Shown in pieces: positions 58,392 to 64,000 of a DNA stretch of 64,000 nt; position 1 is the stretch's first letter, and each line of letters opens with the position of its first letter. The notes beneath the pieces are model-generated. The model did not search any database. It was given only the letters and a program-made list of their open reading frames with translations, and was not told where the DNA came from. The stretch comes from Slackia faecicanis (lineage in GTDB: Bacteria; Actinomycetota; Coriobacteriia; Coriobacteriales; Eggerthellaceae): assembly GCF_003725295.1 (NCBI RefSeq), contig NZ_QICB01000003.1:1-64000 (forward strand), written 5' to 3'. A program made the position numbers and the translations under genes.

Positions 58392-59036
58392 CTAGCAGGC
58401 GCCGCGGCCGTAGCCATGGCCGAAGCCGCAACCGTTGCCAGCGCCGGAACCGGCGCCGCGGCCGTATCCATTGCCGCCGCACACGCCGTTCTGGCGATTG
58501 TCGCACATGCCGTCGCCATCGATATCCACGAAGCCGCCGGGATACGCCGCGCCGCACGTATCGCACGCGCCATCGGCATCAGCGTCCACGCAGGCGCACG
58601 CGGCGGCGCGGTTATCGCATACGCCGTCGCCGTCGGCGTATGCGAAGCCCTGGCCGCAGCCATCGCCCTGGCCTGCGCCGTTGCCGTCGCGCTGGCCGTA
58701 GCCGTTGCCGTAGCCCACGCCTTCGCCGCGGTGTGCGCGCATGCCGAAGTTGTCGCACACGCTATCGCCGTCCGCATCCACGAAGCCTTCGCACGAAGCA
58801 ACCCTGCAGCAGGCGTTTTTCACAGACGCGCCCATGTCGGCGATGCCCTTGCTCGCCGCAGCGGCGCATGCGCGCATGCAGGGGGAATCGCAACCCGCGC
58901 CGTTGCGCGGACCCAGGGCGAACGCAGGAGCCGTCGCCAGCGAGAACGCCAGCGCCGCCGCCAGAACCGCGAGCACCGCTTTGGCCGGCTGCGCCTTCGC
59001 CGTTGCCGTCTTGCTCGTTTCGACCATGTTTTTCAT
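58392..59036 (-). CDS. Secreted calcium-binding-repeat protein, cysteine- and glycine-rich
   Basis: The 214-residue product has a cleavable signal peptide (AVLAVLAAALAFSLATAPAFA). The mature part has four calcium-loop motifs of the thrombospondin type-3 or dockerin kind: FVDADGDSVCDN, FAYADGDGVCDN, CVDADADGACDTC and FVDIDGDGMCDN, joined by Gly/Arg-rich spacers (GYGNGYGQRDGNGAGQGDG) and ending in GFGHGYGRGAC. Many Cys pairs suggest disulfides. The nucleotide sequence is repetitive and GC-rich. The ATG follows AAGAGGTCG; the open frame continues 42 codons upstream. It leads an operon with an ECF sigma factor and an RsgI-like anti-sigma and may be its target or signal. Confidence 0.82.
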   Translation of the reverse strand: MKNMVETSKTATAKAQPAKAVLAVLAAALAFSLATAPAFALGPRNGAGCDSPCMRACAAAASKGIADMGASVKNACCRVASCEGFVDADGDSVCDNFGMRAHRGEGVGYGNGYGQRDGNGAGQGDGCGQGFAYADGDGVCDNRAAACACVDADADGACDTCGAAYPGGFVDIDGDGMCDNRQNGVCGGNGYGRGAGSGAGNGCGFGHGYGRGAC

Positions 59037-59183
59037 AACGACCTCTTTTCCGACAAGCGGCCCGCTTCCCCGCGATCGTCCCCCCCCGAAGAGGAGAACG
59101 CCGGAAGACCGCTTTCCCTTCCTGTCATAAGGAACACGATCGACGCGGGAGAATCCTTGCAAGAAAGTCGAAAATTTTCCGCT

Positions 59184-60593
59184 TTACGATTCGCGCGCCA
59201 GGCGCTCGCCCATCAAGTACCCCATAACCGAGGCCATCATCAAGCCGTGCGTCCAGCCGCTCGAATCGCCCAGGCAATACAGGTTCTTCCTGTTGGTGTT
59301 GAAATCCTTGTCCATCTTCACCTGGTTGCTGTAGAACTTCAGCTCGGGCGCGTACAGAAGCGTCTCCCCCGCCGCGAAGCCGGGAATGGCCTGGTCCACG
59401 GCCAGCATGAAGTTCATAATCGAGGTCATGGTGCGATACGGCATGGCGCTCGTGATGTCGCCCGCCACCGCGTCGGGCAGCGTGGGATGCACGTTGGATC
59501 GGTTCAGCTCGTCTTGCCACGTGCGCTTTCCGTCCAAAATGTCGCCGAAACGCTGCACCAGAATGCGCCCCGCGCCCAGCATGTTCGCCACCGCGCCGAT
59601 CTTTTGCGCGTACGCGATGGGCTGGTCGAACGGTTCGCGGAAGTGATGCGAGCACAGAATGGCCAGGTTGGTGTTTTCGGACTTGCGCTCTTTATACGAG
59701 TGGCCGTTGACCACCGCCAGGCCGTCGTCGTAGTTCTCCTGGCTGACGAAGCCGCCCGGGTTCTGGCAGAACGTACGCACCTTGTTCCTGAACGGATTCG
59801 GATAACCGATCAGCTTGCTTTCGTAGAGCACGTTGTTCACGCGCTCCATGATTTCGTTGCGCATCTCGACGCGCACGCCGATATCCACCGGGCCGGGAGC
59901 GTGGTCGATGCCGTGTTCGACGCACACGCGCTCGAGCCAATCGGCGCCGCGTCGGCCCGCGGCCACCACCACGCGCTCGGCCGCAATGGCGCGCTCCACG
60001 CCGTCGGTCCCCTTCACGATCACGCCGCGGCATGCATCACCCTCCATGACCACGTCCAAACACTCCGTGCGAAACATCAGCTCGACGCCCGCATCGTGCA
60101 GATGGTCTTCGATCCTGCCGTAGATTTCCTGAGCCTTTTCGGTTCCCAGATGACGGATCGGGCAATCGACCAGCTTCAAGCCAGCCTGGATGGCGCGACG
60201 GCGGATTTCTTTCACCTCATCGGGCGCGCCCACGCCCTCCACGTGCGTGTCGGCGCCGAAGCGCAGATATATGTCGTCGACGCGGTCGATCGAGCTTTGC
60301 GCCAAACGCTCCCCGATCAATTCAGGTAAATCGCCGCCCACCTCGCACGAAAGCGAGAGCTTGCCGTCCGAAAACGCGCCCGCGCCCGAGAAGCCCGTGG
60401 TGATGCGGCACGGCTCGCAGCCGACGCAGCGACCAGCCTTGGCCTTCGGGCACGAACGGTCCTCGATGGCGAGACCTTTTTCCACAATGACGATACACGC
60501 GGCCGAGCCGCTGTCCAGCAGGCCGAGAGCGGTGAAAATGCCCGACGGGCCCGCGCCGACGATGACTACGTCGGCGCTCGAATCGAAACGCAT
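59184..60593 (-). CDS. FAD-dependent dehydrogenase, COG2509-like
   Basis: The 469-residue product has the nucleotide-binding motif VVIVGAGPSGIFTALGLL at residues 9-26, a [4Fe-4S]-like or structural Cys set in RSCPKAKAGRCVGCEPC near residue 47, GFSGAGAFSDGKLSLS, and a C-terminal FAD segment NLYCLGDSSGWTHGLMMASVMGYLMGE. It belongs to a family of uncharacterised FAD-dependent dehydrogenases. The ATG follows GGGAGGGTTTTATC. It is divergent from a sodium:solute symporter gene, sharing a 0.9-kb control region with a perfect TTGTACA dyad. The substrate may be related to that transporter's cargo, which is inference. Confidence 0.85.
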   Translation of the reverse strand: MRFDSSADVVIVGAGPSGIFTALGLLDSGSAACIVIVEKGLAIEDRSCPKAKAGRCVGCEPCRITTGFSGAGAFSDGKLSLSCEVGGDLPELIGERLAQSSIDRVDDIYLRFGADTHVEGVGAPDEVKEIRRRAIQAGLKLVDCPIRHLGTEKAQEIYGRIEDHLHDAGVELMFRTECLDVVMEGDACRGVIVKGTDGVERAIAAERVVVAAGRRGADWLERVCVEHGIDHAPGPVDIGVRVEMRNEIMERVNNVLYESKLIGYPNPFRNKVRTFCQNPGGFVSQENYDDGLAVVNGHSYKERKSENTNLAILCSHHFREPFDQPIAYAQKIGAVANMLGAGRILVQRFGDILDGKRTWQDELNRSNVHPTLPDAVAGDITSAMPYRTMTSIMNFMLAVDQAIPGFAAGETLLYAPELKFYSNQVKMDKDFNTNRKNLYCLGDSSGWTHGLMMASVMGYLMGERLARES

Positions 60594-60701
60594 GATAAAA
60601 CCCTCCCTATGCAGATCGACGCCGTATGACGGCGCCTTGGCATTGTAGCGTGACGGAGCCGTGCCGAAGAGGCGCCTCGGCGACCGGATAACCCGCCAAA
60701 A

Positions 60702-60717
60702 TTGTACAGGTGTACAA
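60702..60717. promoter_or_regulatory. Perfect 16-bp palindrome, candidate operator
   Basis: TTGTACAGGTGTACAA is a perfect dyad with a GG centre, 109 bases upstream of the FAD dehydrogenase start. It overlaps a possible -10 (TACAAT on the minus strand). Confidence 0.55.
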
Positions 60718-61017
60718 CAAATTCCATGACCGACCGGCGGCGGCCCTCATGCGCGCATCGAAGCTGCGCGAAACGCATCGCGCATCCGTGATATATCGAC
60801 AAAAAACGACGCCATGCGGCATTGGCCCCGCATCGACGCCCGATAATTGCCGCAGCGTTCATTTTTCAGTTGAATACCAGGCATTTTGACCATATTTCCC
60901 CTTATGGCCCGACATGCGCACGAAAAGCGGCCTATCACGCATTCGAGCCGAGAAGGTAGGGAACGCAAGCGGTCGGATACAGTCGGCAGACGGACGGAGC
61001 TTACCGCATTTTTGAAC

Positions 61018-61029
61018 AATTGTACAATT
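61018..61029. promoter_or_regulatory. Second TTGTACA dyad
   Basis: AATTGTACAATT is a perfect 12-bp palindrome sharing the TTGTACA half-site with 60702-60717. It lies 25 bases upstream of the rightward -35 element, a typical operator position. Confidence 0.5.
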
Positions 61030-61053
61030 TTCGCACTTTATCACGATAAATTA

Positions 61054-61081
61054 TTGACCTTGGCAACGCCGTCTCTATAAT
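61054..61081 (+). promoter_or_regulatory. Near-consensus promoter of the symporter leader
   Basis: TTGACC (61054-61059) and a perfect TATAAT (61076-61081) are spaced by 16 bases, about 20 bases before a short open reading frame and 400 bases before the transporter. Confidence 0.8.
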
Positions 61082-61109
61082 GAAACCCGCAACATCGAAG
61101 GAGTCAGCC

Positions 61110-61271
61110 ATGAACAACGGAACCGCACATACCCCGGCTTCCCCAGCCTGCTGCGGCACCCCCCGTTGTCTCCCCTTCATGTTCAATCTCACCCCATTTG
61201 ATGCCCGCAGCGCCTGCGGGCATCGCCGTTTCGGCACCGTTTCTCACGCATATTCCTATCGATATCTTTAG
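61110..61271 (+). CDS. Possible leader peptide upstream of the symporter, 53 residues
   Basis: An ATG with a good ribosome site (GAAGGAGTCAGCC) directly follows the leader promoter and opens a 53-codon frame (MNNGTAHTPASPACCGTPRC...). It has no known domain and is rich in Cys, Arg, His and Tyr near its end (HAYSYRYL). A perfect 11-bp stem-loop lies within it (61200-61224) and a second between it and the transporter (61345-61370), which is the layout of translation-dependent attenuation. It could also be a small real protein; coding evidence beyond the ribosome site is weak. Confidence 0.5.
   Translation: MNNGTAHTPASPACCGTPRCLPFMFNLTPFDARSACGHRRFGTVSHAYSYRYL
61200..61224 (+). other. Leader hairpin A
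   Basis: GATGCCCGCAG and CTGCGGGCATC form a perfect 11-bp stem with a CGC loop, inside the leader reading frame. No U-tract follows, so it is not an intrinsic terminator. Confidence 0.7.
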
Positions 61272-61344
61272 CACACGGATGTAGCGCGGGCGCTGTTCCT
61301 CTCTCGCTCGGCCGCGCCTCCCGTGTGCGCCTCCTGGGCGATAC

Positions 61345-61370
61345 GCGTTTTCCGCAACGGCGGAAAACGC
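61345..61370 (+). other. Leader hairpin B
   Basis: GCGTTTTCCGC and GCGGAAAACGC form a perfect 11-bp stem around AACG, about 110 bases before the symporter start. No U-tract follows. Confidence 0.7.
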
Positions 61371-61479
61371 TGCGTCCCTCGGGCCGTTTCTCCACGACGT
61401 CTCGACCCCGACCGGATCACCCTCGGCGAACTGCCGGCGCCGCGCGCCCGCCCTCGCCATCGCACGATAGGAATACCTC

Positions 61480-63051
61480 ATGATCGTCAAAGCGCTCATG
61501 GTGGCCATCTTCGCCGCCACCGCCATCGGCGTCGGCATTCTGTGCCGCAAGCACGCCGGCAACGTCTCCGGATTCATCCTGGGCGGCCGCAATGTCGGCC
61601 CCTGGCTTTCCGCCTTCGCGTTCGGAACCTCGTACTTCAGTGCGGTCATCTTCGTCGGATACGCCGGCCAGTTCGGCTGGAAATACGGCCTGGCCGCCAC
61701 TTGGATCGGCATCGGCAACGCCATTCTGGGAAGCCTTCTTGCCTGGTGGGTGCTCGGACCGCGCACACGCGAGACGACGCAGCGCCTGCAGGCATCCACC
61801 ATGCCCGAATTCTTCGGCAAGCGATTCGCGAGCAAAGGGCTGCGCATCGCCGCTGCCGCGATCATCTTCGTGTTCCTGATCCCCTACACCGCCAGCGTCT
61901 ACAACGGGCTTTCGCGCCTATTCGGCATGGCGTTCGGCCTGCCTTACGAGGTGTGCGTCATCGGCATGGCGTTGATCACCTGCGTCTACGTGGTGATCGG
62001 CGGCTACATGGCCGCCGTGGTGAACGATTTCGTCCAGGGCATCGTGATGCTCTTCGGCATCATCGCCGTGATCGCCGCGGTGGTCATGGGCAACGGCGGA
62101 TTCAGCGAGGCGCTCGTGTCGCTTTCGCAGGTCCCCGCCGAAAACAGCGCGCTCGAAGGCGCCTTCGTCAGCATGTTCGGCCCCGACCTTCCCAACCTGG
62201 TCGGCGTCATCGTGCTCACGAGCCTGGGCACCTGGGGCCTGCCGCAGATGGTGCAGAAGTTCTACGCGATCAAGAGCGGTCCCGCGATCAAGCAGGGCGC
62301 GATCATCTCGACCCTGTTCGCCGTAGTGGTGGCAGGAGGCAGCTACTTCCTGGGAGGCTTCGGGCGCCTGTACGGCGACCAGATCGCATACTCCGCCAAC
62401 GGGGCGCCCGTCTACGACTCCATCATTCCCACCATGCTTTCGGGGCTGCCCGATATTTTGGTGGGCCTCGTGATCGTGCTGGTGCTTTCCGCTTCCATGA
62501 GCACGCTGAGTTCGCTCGTACTGACGTCTTCTTCCACGCTGACGCTCGACCTGCTGAAGGGCAACGTGATCAAGCATATGAGCGAGAAAAACCAGCTTCT
62601 GTGGATGCGCGGGCTGCTGGTGCTGTTCGTGGTCGTCTCGGCCGCGATCGCGTTGGTGCAGTACAACAGCTCGATCACGTTCATCGCCCAACTCATGTCG
62701 ATCAGCTGGGGCGCGCTGGCGGGCGCGTTTTTGGGCCCGTTTTTCTGGGGCCTGTACAGCAAGCGCGTCAGCAAGGCGGCCGTATGGGCCAGTTTCGTCG
62801 TGGGCGTCGGACTGACCGGCGGCAACATGATCGCCGGATTCTTCGGCGCACCGCTGATCGCAAGCCCGATCAACTGCGGCGCGTTGGCCATGGTGCTCTC
62901 GATGGCGATCGTGCCGCTCGTGAGCCTTGTCACCAAGCCCGTCGATTTCGACATGGACATCGCGCTGCCCAGCCGCAAAAGCGCCACCGACCGCGAAATC
63001 GAAACCGAGATGCGCGAAGAGCACTTGCCCGAAATGGACCCGACAGCGTAA
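61480..63051 (+). CDS. Sodium:solute symporter, SSS family
   Basis: The 523-residue product has about 13 transmembrane segments and resembles the PutP/SSS family: FILGGRNVGPWLSAFAFGTSYFSAV near residue 32, IGGYMAAVVNDFVQGIVML near 175, and SMSTLSSLVLTSSSTLTLDLL near 345, which contains the sodium-site Ser residues. The ligand is unknown; it is not the same subgroup as the putP at 5815-7383. AGGAATACC precedes the ATG. It has a ~400-base leader with a short frame and two hairpins and is divergent from an FAD dehydrogenase gene. Confidence 0.88.
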   Translation: MIVKALMVAIFAATAIGVGILCRKHAGNVSGFILGGRNVGPWLSAFAFGTSYFSAVIFVGYAGQFGWKYGLAATWIGIGNAILGSLLAWWVLGPRTRETTQRLQASTMPEFFGKRFASKGLRIAAAAIIFVFLIPYTASVYNGLSRLFGMAFGLPYEVCVIGMALITCVYVVIGGYMAAVVNDFVQGIVMLFGIIAVIAAVVMGNGGFSEALVSLSQVPAENSALEGAFVSMFGPDLPNLVGVIVLTSLGTWGLPQMVQKFYAIKSGPAIKQGAIISTLFAVVVAGGSYFLGGFGRLYGDQIAYSANGAPVYDSIIPTMLSGLPDILVGLVIVLVLSASMSTLSSLVLTSSSTLTLDLLKGNVIKHMSEKNQLLWMRGLLVLFVVVSAAIALVQYNSSITFIAQLMSISWGALAGAFLGPFFWGLYSKRVSKAAVWASFVVGVGLTGGNMIAGFFGAPLIASPINCGALAMVLSMAIVPLVSLVTKPVDFDMDIALPSRKSATDREIETEMREEHLPEMDPTA

Positions 63052-63059
63052 GCGCGGCG

Positions 63060-63893
63060 CTACTGTCCGCCCGCGGCGAGGTAGTCGTCCAAACCCGGTT
63101 TCGCGGATACGTACACGCCGCTTTCGGGGAAGTACGTCAGCCACACCACGCCTTCGGCGCTGACCACGTCGGCAAGACCGGGGCGGTCGTTTTCGGCGAC
63201 ACTGATATGGATCGGTCGATCATCGAGGGTCTTGAACGTCATTTCGAGCGTGCCCTGGCTGAACCCGCTATAACGGCCGGTCGCGCGGTCCTCCTCGACT
63301 TCGGCAAGCCAGCATAGCTCGGTCTGCGGACCGCGCATCAGATCGACCAAGGCGTCTTTGGACTGAATGACGCCGATAGCCAAACTGCCGATCGTAAGCA
63401 GCACGAACAGGGCTGCGATGCCGGCGCTGCCGAGCATGTCGTACGAAACCGGGTGCTTCTTGCGATAGAGGCGATACGACACGGCGACGCCGATGCAGGC
63501 AGCCAAAACCGCGACCAACTTGAGCAAGCGTATAGGCGTCGGCGCGCCCTCGCCGAACGCGACGATCACGCCGAGCGCCACGAAGGCCGAGCCCGCATAG
63601 GCGATGCAAGCCACGGCGAAGCGTGCGACCTCTCGTGCGAACCGTGCCGCAGTTGCCGCAAATCCCGCACCCGCACCGCCCTTACGCTCCTGCGAAGACA
63701 CGACCAGCATAATGGCGAAGCCGACGAACGAAAGGGCGAACAACACGAATCCGGCCGCCATGCACAGATAGCGCACCAGGCCCATATACCCGATGGAAGG
63801 CGCCCACTCCCCTGCGAACAGAATCCCGAACGCCGCAAACAACACTACCAGCGTGACTACGCCAATTACTTTCTTCGACGATGCCGAAACCAT
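63060..63893 (-). CDS. Membrane protein of unknown function
   Basis: I do not recognise a family. The 277-residue product has six likely transmembrane segments, the first two being VIGVVTLVVLFAAFGILFA and YLCMAAGFVLFALSFVGFAI. The C-terminal ~90 residues are a soluble beta-rich part containing CWLAEVEEDRATGRYSGFSQ and DDRPIHISVAENDRPG. The ATG at 63893 follows GCGGAGGATGCG; the frame is open 22 codons further up. It is convergent with the SSS symporter, 8 bases away, so the two transcripts must overlap or share a terminator that I cannot see. The 107 bases upstream to the window end show no feature. Confidence 0.7.
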   Translation of the reverse strand: MVSASSKKVIGVVTLVVLFAAFGILFAGEWAPSIGYMGLVRYLCMAAGFVLFALSFVGFAIMLVVSSQERKGGAGAGFAATAARFAREVARFAVACIAYAGSAFVALGVIVAFGEGAPTPIRLLKLVAVLAACIGVAVSYRLYRKKHPVSYDMLGSAGIAALFVLLTIGSLAIGVIQSKDALVDLMRGPQTELCWLAEVEEDRATGRYSGFSQGTLEMTFKTLDDRPIHISVAENDRPGLADVVSAEGVVWLTYFPESGVYVSAKPGLDDYLAAGGQ

Positions 63894-64000
63894 CGCATCC
63901 TCCGCTCTCGCGCCGCAACCGTCAGCGCGCGATGCACGTGACGCAGCGCATCGTATCATGCGGCCGTAAAGCGAATCGAGAACCCTGCGACAAAAAAGAT

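Larger units (their letters stand above)
60594..61109. other. Divergent control region, FAD dehydrogenase and symporter
   Basis: No gene was found. It contains the 16-bp palindrome at 60702-60717, a second TTGTACA dyad at 61018-61029 and a near-consensus rightward promoter at 61054-61081. 60720-61010 has no recognisable feature. Confidence 0.6.

Noticed and set aside
60607-60822. Short minus-strand frames upstream of the FAD dehydrogenase
   Set aside because: They lack ribosome sites and overlap the palindromic control region; nothing supports coding.

Overview
The window is GC-rich DNA from what looks like an anaerobic, actinobacterial-type bacterium. The best guess is class Coriobacteriia, probably an Eggerthellaceae-like gut organism. 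That rests on gene content: a pyruvate:ferredoxin oxidoreductase, a desulfoferrodoxin-type superoxide reductase, a Tat-exported flavoprotein reductase with a divergent LysR regulator, a C_GCAxxG_C_C redox protein and AddAB-type recombination. No 16S rRNA is present, so the assignment is inference. Nearly all of the window is ordinary chromosome. The only mobile-element trace is a decayed IS3-type transposase fragment near 47.8 kb.

Layout. 0-5.6 kb: a minus-strand translation and secretion block reading tRNA-Tyr, tRNA-Thr, tRNA-Met, tuf, rpmG, tRNA-Trp, secE, nusG, rplK, rplA, then map, with a near-consensus promoter upstream of tRNA-Tyr. 5.8-9 kb: putP and a type Ic aspartate aminotransferase, divergent. 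9.3-12.8 kb: a single-chain pyruvate:ferredoxin oxidoreductase. 13.3-20.8 kb: an orphan Vsr-like nuclease, a small membrane protein and addA-addB. 21-25.6 kb: a NifU-domain protein, desulfoferrodoxin, lgt, an LCP cell-wall ligase and murA. 25.8-27.5 kb: rpsB-tsf. 27.9-32.3 kb: a calcium-type P-ATPase, a TetR regulator and tlyA. 32.5-34.4 kb: an ECF sigma factor with a probable membrane-bound partner. 34.5-37.6 kb: asp23-nusB-xseB-dxs. 37.8-42.3 kb: a C_GCAxxG_C_C protein, a triple-RidA fusion, a deformylase-like protein lacking the catalytic Glu, and an XRE-AlaA fusion. 42.5-45.2 kb: tRNAs for Asp, Lys (two), His and Arg, around brnQ. 45.4-51.4 kb: two LysR regulators, each divergent from a target (a TDT transporter and the flavoprotein reductase). 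51.9-56.8 kb: two overlapping YhgE/Pip membrane genes. 56.9-59 kb: a secreted calcium-repeat protein, a sigma factor and an RsgI-like anti-sigma. 59.2-63.9 kb: an FAD dehydrogenase divergent from a sodium:solute symporter with a long structured leader, and a membrane protein.

The most unusual items are the following. (1) A gene at 40618-42252 joins an XRE DNA-binding domain to an AlaA-type aminotransferase. It has four copies of an 11-bp word in its upstream region and an internal Shine-Dalgarno and ATG exactly where the enzyme domain begins, so it may be a self-regulating metabolic enzyme made in two forms. (2) Three RidA domains are fused in one chain, a possible single-chain trimer. (3) A peptide-deformylase-like protein has HMIDH in place of HExDH. 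(4) Two homologous ~210-bp elements, with terminator-like inverted ends and a conserved promoter-like core, flank the LysR-flavoprotein locus. (5) A secreted calcium-repeat protein lies in one short cluster with an ECF sigma factor and an RsgI-like anti-sigma.

Limits: everything was read by eye. Domain names rest on motifs and family memory, promoters and terminators on sequence pattern only, and novelty could not be checked against any database.
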